Positions 25,981-38,523 of a stretch of 64,000 nt of DNA are shown here, piece after piece. Source of the stretch: Gloeobacter kilaueensis JS1. Lineage in GTDB: Bacteria > Cyanobacteriota > Cyanobacteriia > Gloeobacterales > Gloeobacteraceae. The position numbers were made by a program, and so were the translations under genes. The notes below the pieces were generated by a model. That model had not been told where the DNA came from and made no database searches. It was given only the letters and a program-made list of their open reading frames with translations. Positions within the stretch are counted from its first letter, which is position 1. Each line of letters starts with the position of its first letter. Location of the stretch: NCBI RefSeq assembly GCF_000484535.1, contig NC_022600.1, forward strand, positions 3,534,001 to 3,598,000. The letters are read 5' to 3'.

Positions 25981-26703
25981 TCAGGCCAGTTGGTCTGGAT
26001 CGATGCCCTGTGCTCTTAGAAGGGCGGCGAGTTGTTCTGCCCGCTGCCGCTGCTGCTCTAGTTGGACCGTCAGTTGCTCGGTCCGTTGCCGCTCTTTTTC
26101 TTCTGGTGTCGGATGGCGCTTGCCCGATTGGTCGTACCAGTACAGCCACTCCCGACGCCAACCCTGATACTCCCCTTCATCCAAACCAATACCCAGACCC
26201 AGACCCTCTAGCCAAAAAGGCGCAGCGCCTGCTAGCCGTTCGTACTGGCCATCGATCAGTTCGTATACCTCCAGCACCTGACGCTTGCGACGACCCTGCG
26301 GGTTGTAAATCACGTAGTAGCGAATTCCCAGATGCTCGTACTCGCGCAGCTTCTCTTCGTACTCATCCCGGTAGGTCTTAGAAACCAGTTCCAGCACCAG
26401 TACTGGCATCACCCGTTCTTCCCACAACACATAGCTGAGCCTACCGTTCGGATCGCTCAGGCGCGGTACATTCAAAGCCAAAAAAGCATCGGGCACGATC
26501 GCCTTGTAGGGTTCGTGCGGATAGACATACATGCCCATATCTATCCCCAAAAACCAGTCATTGCGCTGGTCCCATAACGAGGCCAGGATCGTCTTGAGCA
26601 GGCCAGGAAGCGTGTCCTGTAGTTCGTTATCCACAGGGGTATCGTCGGAGTCGGGCAACTCGCGGGAAGAGGGCAGACGCAGCGAAGGATCGAACTGGAG
26701 CAT
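25981..26703 (-). CDS. Uma2-family (DUF820) endonuclease-like protein with C-terminal coiled coil
   Basis: The 240-residue protein belongs to the cyanobacterial Uma2 family, which has a PD-(D/E)xK nuclease-like fold. Visible elements are IVPDAFLALNVP (acidic residue), MPVLVLELVSKTYRDEYEEK (E-x-V/S-K-like core) and EKLREYEHLGIRYYVIYNP. The C-terminal 50 residues are a Glu/Gln/Arg-rich coiled coil ending AALLRAQGIDPDQLA, a typical tail in this family. Cellular function is not established; many copies per genome are usual. The ATG at 26703 is used. A 21-bp repeat array follows immediately, and a trypco2-like fragment lies just upstream on the same strand. Confidence 0.88.
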   Translation of the reverse strand: MLQFDPSLRLPSSRELPDSDDTPVDNELQDTLPGLLKTILASLWDQRNDWFLGIDMGMYVYPHEPYKAIVPDAFLALNVPRLSDPNGRLSYVLWEERVMPVLVLELVSKTYRDEYEEKLREYEHLGIRYYVIYNPQGRRKRQVLEVYELIDGQYERLAGAAPFWLEGLGLGIGLDEGEYQGWRREWLYWYDQSGKRHPTPEEKERQRTEQLTVQLEQQRQRAEQLAALLRAQGIDPDQLA

Positions 26704-26752
26704 AAACCGCTGCCTGAAAGGCCGGAACAGATGTCTACAGTATAGAAGTGGT

Positions 26753-26887
26753 TTAGGTTGTCAGTTCTGAGAATGCCAGGCTGTCGGGAATGCCAACTCT
26801 CCGCCGACCATCTAGATCTCTCGCCTCAATGCGGATGATGGTGCCGTTTGCCAAAATAGCGGGCACGACAACAGTCTCAGTTGTCAT
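26753..26887 (-). CDS. Small trypco2/CU044_2847-like fragment (44 residues)
   Basis: An ATG at 26887 opens a 44-residue frame ending at TAA (26753-26755). It reads TVVVPAILANGTIIRIEARD, then LDGRRRVGIPDSLAFSELTT. The pattern of a short beta strand, IRIEAR and then a SLAFSEL segment resembles the N-terminus of trypco2 (CU044_2847-family) proteins, which in cyanobacteria occur beside signalling and conflict genes. Normal members are longer, so this may be a truncated gene. No strong ribosome binding site is visible. It lies 49 bases upstream of the Uma2 gene on the same strand. Confidence 0.45.
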   Translation of the reverse strand: MTTETVVVPAILANGTIIRIEARDLDGRRRVGIPDSLAFSELTT

Positions 26888-27255
26888 TTAACACACAAAT
26901 TCGTCGAAATTGGAAGCCTAAAGCTGCCGTTCACCCACGAGAGAATCAGCCTTCCAGCTTCTGGCAGTTTATCTACCACCGGCACTTTGGAAGCCTATCT
27001 CTGCGCAAAGTTGAAACTGGAGCCATAAAGCTGCCGACCGTCAGCTACACCAGCGCCCACCTTCGCTCCCTTTTAGGGAATGTGGTCTAATCAGGGTGGC
27101 TTTGCTGGCTGCTCTGGCTACCCAGGCCACTGCAGCCGCTGAGCTACATCACCCTTCACCTTGTGCTGCACTGGTGCTCACAGCCTCTGTAGTTGTGGGC
27201 GCTACCGCCGCCAGCACGAATCTACCCTTGCCACTTCTACTCACAGGAGCAAAGC
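26888..27255. other. Non-coding or degenerate stretch before the FG-GAP gene
   Basis: No gene is convincing in these roughly 370 bases. Short frames on the plus strand show no family features. An AGGAG just before 27256 is the ribosome binding site of the next gene. Confidence 0.4.
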
Positions 27256-28113
27256 ATGTCTTTCTTACCCAGCCCACCGAGCTACTGGGATGTCCCTGCC
27301 AAGTCGCGCTACCGCTCTGGACGACGGCAGAGGTGGTTGAGTGTATCTATCGGTGTGGGTTGGCTTTTGAGCACAATGCTGCTGCCACTGGATACAGAGG
27401 CGTTACGCGCTGAGGCACAGGTAGTCACGCCAACCAGAGGTGCGGGCTTCGTCATCATCGGCAGCCTGATGTTCGATGAATCCGGCAACTCTGTCAGTGA
27501 TGCGGGCGATGTCAATGGCGACGGACTCGCCGATGTGATCGTCGGAGCTTTTACAGCCGCCCCGAATGGTCAATCCTCTGCTGGTCGGAGCTACGTGGTC
27601 TTCGGCAAGCACAGTCACCTACCAGTAGCGCTATCGGTCATAGAAAGTGGTAGCAGCCCAGACGGTTTTGTCATCAACGGCAGCAATGAAGGCGATGCCT
27701 CCGGTTTGTCTGTCAGTGGTGCGGGCGATGTCAACGGTGATGGACTCGCCGATGTGATCGTCGGAGCTTTTACAGCCGCCCCAAATGCGAAAGTCAACGC
27801 TGGTCGTAGCTATGTGGTCTTCGGCAAGCGCAAGCGCCAGCCTGTGGAACTATCGGCAATAGAGAGTGGTAGCAGCCCAGACGGCTTTGTTATCAACGGC
27901 AGCAATGGACAAGATCTATCCGGCCAATCTGTCAGTGGTGCAGGCGATATCAACGGTGATGGACTCGCCGATGTGATAGTCGGGGCTCCCGGTGCCTATG
28001 GCAATGGTCTTCAAGGTGCTGCTGGTCGTAGTTATGTGGTCTTCGGCAAGCGCAGCATCCAGCCAGTGGAGCTTGCAAACCTGGAGACGGCCAGGCCATC
28101 GCCGTCTCCCTAG
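27256..28113 (+). CDS. Secreted FG-GAP repeat (integrin-alpha-like) protein, probably truncated
   Basis: This 285-residue protein starts at the ATG at 27256, preceded by AGGAG. After a hydrophobic export segment (LSVSIGVGWLLSTMLLP) it has three FG-GAP repeats of about 65 residues, each with a calcium-loop motif of type DVNGDGLADVIVGA and a block ending AGRSYVVFGK. The third uses DINGDGLADVIVGAPGAYG. Full FG-GAP propellers usually have about seven blades; here the frame ends abruptly after the third (LANLETARPSPSP), just before a Uma2 remnant, so the gene is probably 3'-truncated. Likely role: secreted Ca2+-binding or adhesion protein. Confidence 0.75.
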   Translation: MSFLPSPPSYWDVPAKSRYRSGRRQRWLSVSIGVGWLLSTMLLPLDTEALRAEAQVVTPTRGAGFVIIGSLMFDESGNSVSDAGDVNGDGLADVIVGAFTAAPNGQSSAGRSYVVFGKHSHLPVALSVIESGSSPDGFVINGSNEGDASGLSVSGAGDVNGDGLADVIVGAFTAAPNAKVNAGRSYVVFGKRKRQPVELSAIESGSSPDGFVINGSNGQDLSGQSVSGAGDINGDGLADVIVGAPGAYGNGLQGAAGRSYVVFGKRSIQPVELANLETARPSPSP

Positions 28114-28230
28114 GCTGCAGCAGCTATTCGAGCACCGGTTGCAGCTGGTCCGGCAGCAAAGAAGTCAGAACGGTTCAGCTCAGGACAGTTTACGCTCAGC
28201 TATTGCTATTTATGCATCCACTACCGGGGC

Positions 28231-28401
28231 AGCATGTCGGTCTCGCCCCATCGCTGGGTACACTATCCTGATGTCAACGAAGTGCAACGAGCCGAGCAAC
28301 AGGCTCAAGCAGAAAGGCAGACCCACAGGGCAGCGGAACAGCGCGCTCAGCCTTTGGCACACCTGAGAGAGTTAGGGATCGACCCCGACAGTCTGCGGTA
28401 G
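28231..28401 (+). pseudogene. Uma2-family C-terminal remnant
   Basis: The plus-strand frame ending at TAG 28399-28401 reads RWVHYPDVNEVQRAEQQAQA followed by a charged coiled coil and the ending LAHLRELGIDPDSLR. This closely matches the tail of the Uma2 protein at 25981-26703 (ending RAQGIDPDQLA). No nuclease-like core precedes it, so it is a remnant. It directly follows the truncated FG-GAP gene, suggesting a deletion or recombination that fused the two regions. Confidence 0.6.
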
Positions 28402-28410
28402 TCCAGGCGG

Positions 28411-28599
28411 CTAGGGTGTGTTTTTGAGCAGCCACATCGCGGCGGGAGTGTCTCCTTCTTCCCAGGCCAATTTCTCGATGGCCGTGACGATCAAAGAAGC
28501 GACGCGCTCGGTGCTCATTCGGGTGCGCAGCCGGGCCACCGCGCGCTCGGCTTGATCGAGGTTGCGAGTACGGATTGCCTGAATAAGTGCGTCTGTCAT
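28411..28599 (-). CDS. Small helical hypothetical protein (62 residues)
   Basis: This short gene has an excellent ribosome binding site (AGGAG seven bases before the ATG at 28599). The product, with LIQAIRTRNLDQAERAVARL, MSTERVASLIVTAIEKLAWE and MWLLKNTP, is predicted to be all-helical, possibly an ankyrin- or HEAT-like pair of helices. No family was recognised. It may form a short unit by itself; the nearest upstream gene on the strand is followed by a terminator. Confidence 0.6.
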   Translation of the reverse strand: MTDALIQAIRTRNLDQAERAVARLRTRMSTERVASLIVTAIEKLAWEEGDTPAAMWLLKNTP

Positions 28600-28772
28600 C
28601 CTGTAGCTCCTGGGCAGGATTGGCGGCGATGGTTTTTATCTTCGACGCAAACTTTGACCGCTTCAGCAATTTTTGAACTGGATGAAACGGATATTGAGAA
28701 CAAGCGACGAAATGTAGCATCTCGATCGCATCGGCGGGGGAAAAACCCTGATTAAAATTGCGGTTTGTAAAG

Positions 28773-28813
28773 AATACAAAAACTCGCCCACCTGCGCCGG
28801 GCAGGTGAGCGAG
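28773..28813 (-). terminator. Rho-independent terminator of the DUF2808 gene
   Basis: On the minus strand a 12-bp stem with one mismatch (CTCGCTCACCTG paired with CAGGTGGGCGAG, loop of seven) is followed by TTTTTGTATTC. It lies 25 bases after the DUF2808 stop codon. Confidence 0.8.
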
Positions 28814-28837
28814 CGAGAAGGATATAAGAGCTGGATA

Positions 28838-29365
28838 CTAGCCGCTGCTGCCTGCGCCGCCGACGAAGAACTCGAGTCGGCCAAAGCCCAGAAAATAGCT
28901 GAATGGGTTGGTTCCGGCAGGCAGAGCGCGCACCTCAAACAGGTAGGTGCCGCCGCCTTTGGGGTTGCGGATGGGCTCGAACTGCACCGTGACCGTCGAG
29001 CCCGGAGCGACCGGTTGCTGGAAGGTAATCAGCAGGCTGCCGTCGCTCTGGGCAGTTGTCTGGGTGGCAAGCCTGGCTCCGGTGGCATCGACTACTGACA
29101 CCTCACCGGGGTAGGGCGTGTAGATGCCGGCAGGAATGCCAACCGAGAGCGCTCCCAGCGGTTCGCCGCTGTCGGATGGAACACTCACCGTAAAAGAGTA
29201 GCGGGCAATCCTGTAGGAAGCGCTGACATTGGTCGTCGTGGCTCCGACGAGTCGCGGTACGACCAGAAAATAGGTCTGACCACCGGCGACGATGGCGTAT
29301 AGCGGACTGGCGCTCAGTGCAATCAGCGCAAGCGTGCTGAGGCCGAGTGCAACGGACTTTTTCAT
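28838..29365 (-). CDS. DUF2808 secreted protein
   Basis: This 175-residue protein has a signal peptide (MKKSVALGLSTLALIALSAS) and the DUF2808 pattern common in cyanobacteria: ASYRIARYSFTVSVPSDSGE, LGALSVGIPAGIYTPYPGEV, LLITFQQPVAPGSTVTVQF and NPKGGGTYLFEVRALPAGTN. DUF2808 proteins are periplasmic or extracellular beta-rich proteins of unknown function. The GGAG before the ATG at 29365 supports the start. It is followed by a clear terminator, so it is probably monocistronic. Confidence 0.9.
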   Translation of the reverse strand: MKKSVALGLSTLALIALSASPLYAIVAGGQTYFLVVPRLVGATTTNVSASYRIARYSFTVSVPSDSGEPLGALSVGIPAGIYTPYPGEVSVVDATGARLATQTTAQSDGSLLITFQQPVAPGSTVTVQFEPIRNPKGGGTYLFEVRALPAGTNPFSYFLGFGRLEFFVGGAGSSG

Positions 29366-29485
29366 GCGGATAACTCCAACAATGAAGCGTGGCCCTGATT
29401 GTGTGTTTGGATACCAGAGGAACCAATAGTCATAACATTACCATGACCCGTGGTGGATTATCACGGTTCATGAATGCGATGCGCC

Positions 29486-31102
<1,617 letters not shown>

Positions 31103-31380
31103 TGTCAGTTTCTGGGTAATGAAGACAACGGCATTCTAGCCAAATTCCGCTGGTTGCAGGCTTTTAGATGGGCGAAGTGCGGGAGGTAGGTTTCTGGGGA
31201 GTGGTCGCTATCTGATTGCTTTTTTGGGTATTGCTAAAACCGTCCCCACCCCTCCACACCCCCCCTGCCCCCCGCCTCTCCTCCTCCTGCCCCCGAATGG
31301 GGGCGTGCCCGCCAGGCCAGAGGAGAAGAGATACGGTATTGAGAGTCAAGCAGCCTCCTCCTTTCTTCTCTTCCTCCGCC

Positions 31381-32409
31381 CTACTGCAAGCAAACCAACC
31401 TGCCGTGCTCTGCATCGAAAGGCGTGTCTGTTTTCACAACCGCCCAGGCAATGTGTAAGAGTTTGCGAGCCGCAGCGCAAAGCGCTACCTTTGCCGGTTT
31501 ACCGGCTGCTCGTAGCCGCTGGTAAAAGCTTTTAATCTGCTGATTGCAGCGGATCGCACTCAAGCTCGCCATATACAGCGCCGTGCGTAAGCGGGCATTG
31601 CCTGCATGGCCGATGCGCTCTGGTCTATGAAGGCTGGTGCCGCTACGGTGGGAGCGGGGAGCGAGACCCGCGTAGGCCACCGCCGCTTCCACCGTTGCAC
31701 AGCAGCCGAAGTTGAGGGTACTCACCAACACCCACCCAGCGGTGACAGACCCAATGCCTTTGATAGTGCGCAGCTTGGTTGCAGCTTGATGCCAAAGCGA
31801 GTCTTGGGCGAGCAGCGCTTCTAGCTGAGCTTCCATCTGCGCAATCTGCTCATCGAAGGTGTGGCTCAACTGCTCCAGACTCGCTTGTACCGCCGCCACC
31901 ACCAACGGAAATTGCCGCAGAGCGTGCAACTGGTTGTGCAGTTGTTGGCGTTGCTGCAGCAAGGCATCGCGATGCTGCAGGCGCTGTTGGAGTTGGTAAT
32001 AAATCTCAGGCGGCGGCTGCCAAAGACCAGGTTGCAGGGCGGCAGCGAGTTGGGCAAGCGTCTGGGCATCAAGCGCATCGCTTTTGGAACGCTTGAGCAG
32101 TGCCCTGGCAAAGTAATGAGACTGAGCGGGGTTGACCACACTGACGGCAAAACCTTTGAGCGCCAGAAATGTGGCCAGTCGCATCCAGTAGGAGCCTGTG
32201 GCTTCGATGACCACTAACACCTCAGCGGCGGTGGGACAGACGGCGAGTAAGCGTTCGGCCAATTGGCAGTGTCCTTCGGGGGTTTGGGGCAGTGTGATGG
32301 CAGCGGTAGGCTTTGCGTGGGTGAGCAGCCAGGCGGCAGTGACAGTGAGTGCCGCCACATCAATACCGACAAATAGCTGATAGTCGTTTTGTGAACCGTC
32401 TCGCTGCAT
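31381..32409 (-). CDS. IS110-family transposase
   Basis: This 342-residue DEDD transposase has the RuvC-like N-terminal domain (LFVGIDVAALTVTAAW, LVVIEATGSYWMRLA, KRSKSDALDAQTLAQL) and the C-terminal transposase_20 domain (TIKGIGSVTAGWVLVST, VAYAGLAPRSHRSGTS). The ATG at 32409 has GGAG upstream; the longer frame to 32496 is not needed. IS110 elements lack terminal inverted repeats and usually make no target duplication, so the element ends cannot be set; they lie somewhere within about 31200-32486. It sits between leuA and the altered 3' end of the S9 peptidase gene. Confidence 0.92.
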   Translation of the reverse strand: MQRDGSQNDYQLFVGIDVAALTVTAAWLLTHAKPTAAITLPQTPEGHCQLAERLLAVCPTAAEVLVVIEATGSYWMRLATFLALKGFAVSVVNPAQSHYFARALLKRSKSDALDAQTLAQLAAALQPGLWQPPPEIYYQLQQRLQHRDALLQQRQQLHNQLHALRQFPLVVAAVQASLEQLSHTFDEQIAQMEAQLEALLAQDSLWHQAATKLRTIKGIGSVTAGWVLVSTLNFGCCATVEAAVAYAGLAPRSHRSGTSLHRPERIGHAGNARLRTALYMASLSAIRCNQQIKSFYQRLRAAGKPAKVALCAAARKLLHIAWAVVKTDTPFDAEHGRLVCLQ

Positions 32410-32486
32410 GAGTGTCTCCAGTTGAAGCTTCAGAGGAGGTAGGCAAGTTCCGCAGGACGGCAAAAGTCTAGCCTCGTGATACGTGG

Positions 32487-34813
<2,327 letters not shown>

Positions 34814-34817
<4 letters not shown>

Positions 34818-35581
34818 GGACGCAGCGAAATTTCCTCTTCTACCTCAAGCTTTTTTTTGGAGAAGCCCCAGCCGAAGATTGTGGCGACGACGCCCAGGAC
34901 AAGCCACTCCGGTGTCTCAAAACTGTGATCGACAAGCTCGAAGACGACTTCGGTGAGCATCTTGAGGCCGACGAAACCCACTGCCAGAAAGGCGGCTGCC
35001 TCCAGGCGCACGTAGACATCGATGAGTTTGATGAAGATCTCGGCGATGTAGCGCATCGTGACGATCCCGAGGATGCCGCCCACGATCACCACCCAGGCTT
35101 TGTTGCTGAAGGCGACCGCCGCTGTGATCGAATCGACGGAGAAGGCAATGTCGGTGAGTTCGACCAGCACGATCACCCGCCAGAAGGGCGAGAGCCGTCC
35201 CAGGGTGCCGCGCACCAGTGGGTGGCTCATCAGCACCTTCTCGTCTTCACAGCCCTCTTCATTGTCCTGGCCCTTCAAAAAATGGCTGAGAGCGAGGTAG
35301 ATGAGGTAGAGCGCTCCGGCCAGCTTTAAGGCCCAGTTGTGGATGAGCCAGGCAGCAAACAGGACGGCGAAAAAACGCAGGACAAATGCACCAATGATCC
35401 CGTAGCGCAGCGAGCGGCGGCGCTGTTCTTTGGTGGGCAGTGAGCGGGTAAGGGCAGCGAGGACGGCGGCATTGTCAGCACTCAGGGCACCTTCGACGAA
35501 GACCAGGGCAAGGATGATCGCAAAATCCCAGGGCTCGACCCCCATGTGCATGCCCAGGCTTCGATAAAGGTTTTCCCACAT
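34814..35581 (-). CDS. TerC-family integral membrane protein (YkoY-like)
   Basis: This 255-residue protein has about seven hydrophobic segments and the TerC signatures LVFVEGALSADNAAVLAAL (N-terminal acidic metal-site helix) and VELTDIAFSVDSITAAVAFS (second acidic helix). TerC proteins such as MeeY/MeeF and cyanobacterial relatives are linked to metal-ion, mainly Mn2+, export. The ATG at 35581 has GAGGG upstream. The stop overlaps the S9 peptidase start, suggesting a two-gene operon, although a functional link is not obvious. Confidence 0.92.
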
Positions 35582-35705
35582 CAGCGCTTCCCTCGGCCTC
35601 CCACCGGAGATATCTCGAAATAAAATGGTCTACATCAATTATCCGCAGGAACGCCTTCCTGAGACATCGACCGTAGGCCCAATAATCTGAGCATAGCCTC
35701 ATCAG

Positions 35706-36125
35706 ATGATCTATCACCAGCAAGTTCTAAAAGTGCCGACGGGCCGCCAGTCCCTCTATGCGATCACCGGGGCGGTGGCAGCCATCGTTGCCGAGGCGGG
35801 AATAGAGACTGGTCTTTGTACATTGTTCTTGCGGCATACCTCTGCCAGCCTGCTCATTCAAGAAAACGCCGATCCCGACGTGCTGGCCGACCTTGAGACG
35901 TTTTTTTCGCGCCTGGTACCGGAGGACCGCCGCGCCTACCGCCACGGTGCGGAGGGACTCGACGACATGCCCGCCCACATTCGGACTGCCCTCACCCACA
36001 CCAGCGAGAACATCCCAATCGCCGCCGGTCAGCTGGTACTGGGCACCTGGCAGGGTATTTACCTCTGGGAGCACCGCCGTCAGGGGCACCAGCGGGAGGT
36101 GGTGGTCCATGTCGCGGGCACTTAG
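35706..36125 (+). CDS. YjbQ family protein (UPF0047)
   Basis: The 139-residue protein is a compact YjbQ domain. Conserved features are CTLFLRHTSASLLIQENADP, EDRRAYRHGAEGLDDMPAHI, the active-site region LTHTSENIPIAAGQL and LGTWQGIYLWEHR with His residues at the end. Some members show weak thiamine phosphate synthase activity and the family is annotated that way, but the true role is unsettled. It lies 26 bases upstream of recD2 on the same strand and is probably co-transcribed. Confidence 0.92.
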   Translation: MIYHQQVLKVPTGRQSLYAITGAVAAIVAEAGIETGLCTLFLRHTSASLLIQENADPDVLADLETFFSRLVPEDRRAYRHGAEGLDDMPAHIRTALTHTSENIPIAAGQLVLGTWQGIYLWEHRRQGHQREVVVHVAGT

Positions 36126-36151
36126 CGGACGCATGTCCTCAAGCAGGTAAG

Positions 36152-38386
36152 ATGGAGGACATGGGCCTGGCGATGCAGCGGACGATCGATGGACTGGCCG
36201 AACCGGAGCGCCACGAGACGCTCGCGGGCGTTGTCGAGCGCGTCACCTTTCACAACGCCCAGAACGGCTATACGATTGCGCGGGTGGCTGTCCGGGGCCA
36301 CAGTGATCTGGTGACGGTGGCAGGTAACTTTGCCCAGTTGCAGCCGGGCCAGACGATGCAGTTCTGGGGTTTCTGGAAAGATCATCCCCAGTACGGGCCG
36401 CAGTTTCAGGCTCACCGCCACGAGGAGACCCGGCCCGCCACTCTGGCCGGGCTCGAAAAGTATCTTGGCTCCGGGCTGATTCGTGGTGTGGGACCGGTGA
36501 CAGCTCGCCGCATCGTCGCCCACTTTGGCCTGCAGACGCTCGACATCATCGAGACCGCCTGCGGGCGACTCATCGAGGTGCCGGGCGTCGGTGCCCATCG
36601 CGTGCGCCTCATTCAGGCGGCCTGGGAAGAACAAAAGGCGATCAAAGACGTAATGCTCTTTTTGCAGTCGCACCAGGTCAATACCCAGCACGCCGTCAAG
36701 ATCTACAAGACCTACGGCGACGAGGCGATCGAAAGGGTGCAGAGCAATCCCTACCAGCTTGCCCAGGACATCTGGGGCATCGGTTTTCGCACCGCCGATC
36801 AGATTGCCCAGAACCTGGGGATTGCCGCCGACAGCGACGAGCGGCTGCGGGCGGGGTTGCTCTTTGCGCTGATTACGGCCACCGAAGAAGGCCACTGCTA
36901 TCTGCCTTTGGCCGAGATGTTGCAGCAGGCGATTGCCCTGTTGCGGCTGGAGGAGCAGGAAGACGCTCTCACGCCGCGCTTAGTCGAGATTGCCCGCTCC
37001 CTGGTGCGCGAGGGGGCAATCAAGGCGGAGCGGCTCGAAGACGGCACAGGTGAGGCGCAGATCGCCTGTTTTCAGCCCTCGCTTTACCAGTGCGAAGTGG
37101 GACTGGTGCGGCGGTTGCAAAACTGGCCGATGCCCTCCGGGATCGATCTGCCCCGCGTCGAATCGTGGATCGAGCGCTACATGCAGCACCACGATCTGCG
37201 CCTCTCCGACGAGCAGCGCCGGGCGATCGTGCTTGCTGCCCAGCAGCCGGTGACGGTACTGACCGGCGGCCCCGGCACCGGCAAGACCCTCTCGACGCGG
37301 GCGATCACGGCTCTATGGCGGGCGATGGGCAAGCGGGTGCTATTGGCCTCACCGACGGGCCGGGCTGCCCAGCGGCTGGCGGAGGTGACGGGACACGAGG
37401 CAAAGACGATCCACCGCCTGCTCGAATTCGATCCGGCGACGATGGGCTTTAAGCGCAACGCCGACAATCCGCTGCCCGCCGACGCTTTTGTAATCGACGA
37501 AGCGTCGATGATCGACGTGGTGCTCGCCCACAACCTGTTCAAGGCCATTCCCGAACAGGCCCAGGTGTTGCTGGTGGGCGATCAAGACCAGCTCCCCAGC
37601 GTCGGTCCCGGCAACGTGCTGGGCGATCTGGTGCGCTCACCGCAGATTCCTACTGCCCGCCTCACCCAGGTCTTTCGCCAGGCGGCGGCGAGCCGAATTA
37701 TCACCAACGCCCACCGAATCAACAGCGGCCAGATGCCCGACCTTGAGGGCGCAGGAACCGATTGTCTGTTTATCGAGGCCACAGAACCGGCTCAAGTCGT
37801 CGAGTGTATCCGCGAATTCGTCACCTGCGAGCTGCCCCGCCTGGGCTTTCAGCCGCTCACCGATGCCCAGGTGCTCTGTCCGATGAACCGGGGCACCGTC
37901 GGAGCCAATCACCTCAACACTGTCCTGCAGCAGGCGCTCAATCCGCCCCTGCCCACCACCCAGCAGTTCGATCGAGGCAGGCGACTGTTTCGCGTCGGTG
38001 ACCGGGTGATCCAGTTGCGCAACAACTACGACCTCGGCGTCTTCAACGGCGACCTGGGTACGATCGCCGGGATCGACTTTGAAAATCAAAAACTGCAGGT
38101 GCAATTTTTTGAGCGCACCGTTCCCTACGACTTCGCCGACATAAACGAACTGTCCCTTGCCTACGCGATCAGTATTCATCGCTCCCAGGGCAGCGAGTAC
38201 CCGGTGGGCATTCTGCCGATGCACACCCAGCACTTCCCGATGCTCTCGCGCAACTTGCTTTACACCGGTCTGACCCGAGCGCGCAAACTGGCGGTTCTGG
38301 TCGGCACCCGCAAAGCGATTGCGATCGCCGTGCGCGAGGTCAAGGCGATGCAGCGCTATACCCGTCTGGCAGAACGGCTGGGCTAG
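36152..38386 (+). CDS. recD2: RecD2-type ATP-dependent DNA helicase
   Basis: This 744-residue SF1B helicase has the RecD2 extended N-terminus (AGVVERVTFHNAQNGYTIAR, helix-hairpin-helix repeats around LIRGVGPVTARRIVAHFG and IEVPGVGAHRVRLI). Helicase motifs follow: Walker A VLTGGPGTGKTLSTRA (about residue 371), DEASMIDV, LVGDQDQLPSVGPG, and near the end YAISIHRSQGSEYP and LLYTGLTRARKLAVLVG. RecD2 is a 5'-3' helicase acting outside RecBCD in replication-fork and DNA repair. The ATG at 36152 follows a weak AGG; MGLAMQ is an alternative start. Confidence 0.94.
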   Translation: MEDMGLAMQRTIDGLAEPERHETLAGVVERVTFHNAQNGYTIARVAVRGHSDLVTVAGNFAQLQPGQTMQFWGFWKDHPQYGPQFQAHRHEETRPATLAGLEKYLGSGLIRGVGPVTARRIVAHFGLQTLDIIETACGRLIEVPGVGAHRVRLIQAAWEEQKAIKDVMLFLQSHQVNTQHAVKIYKTYGDEAIERVQSNPYQLAQDIWGIGFRTADQIAQNLGIAADSDERLRAGLLFALITATEEGHCYLPLAEMLQQAIALLRLEEQEDALTPRLVEIARSLVREGAIKAERLEDGTGEAQIACFQPSLYQCEVGLVRRLQNWPMPSGIDLPRVESWIERYMQHHDLRLSDEQRRAIVLAAQQPVTVLTGGPGTGKTLSTRAITALWRAMGKRVLLASPTGRAAQRLAEVTGHEAKTIHRLLEFDPATMGFKRNADNPLPADAFVIDEASMIDVVLAHNLFKAIPEQAQVLLVGDQDQLPSVGPGNVLGDLVRSPQIPTARLTQVFRQAAASRIITNAHRINSGQMPDLEGAGTDCLFIEATEPAQVVECIREFVTCELPRLGFQPLTDAQVLCPMNRGTVGANHLNTVLQQALNPPLPTTQQFDRGRRLFRVGDRVIQLRNNYDLGVFNGDLGTIAGIDFENQKLQVQFFERTVPYDFADINELSLAYAISIHRSQGSEYPVGILPMHTQHFPMLSRNLLYTGLTRARKLAVLVGTRKAIAIAVREVKAMQRYTRLAERLG

Positions 38387-38456
38387 AGTCCGCCGCCCGG
38401 ATTGCTTTTGTAGTGACGCAGCTACGGCGTAAAGTTCGAGTTTGCTGACAATGGGC

Positions 38457-38486
38457 TTGTCTGCAACTCTCTTGAAACTCTATAAT
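38457..38486 (+). promoter_or_regulatory. Sigma-70-type promoter for the subtilase/sedolisin-like gene
   Basis: TTGTCT (38457-38462) and a perfect TATAAT (38481-38486) are separated by 18 bases, 37 bases upstream of the ATG at 38524. No other gene lies between, so this is the likely promoter. Confidence 0.55.
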
Positions 38487-38523
38487 CCGGCGGTCCGTAG
38501 CACGACTCACTGGATTCGCAGCG

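Noticed and set aside
25582-26019. Open frame of 145 codons through the first 21-bp array as a real protein gene
   Set aside because: The frame is open because the repeat unit is a multiple of three; there is no ribosome binding site, the start overlaps the end of the secreted protein gene, and the opposite strand is equally open.
31230-31330. C-rich tract between leuA and the IS110 gene as a regulatory RNA
   Set aside because: Low-complexity pyrimidine run with only a short CCCCC/GGGGG hairpin; no riboswitch or leader-peptide pattern for leuA was seen.
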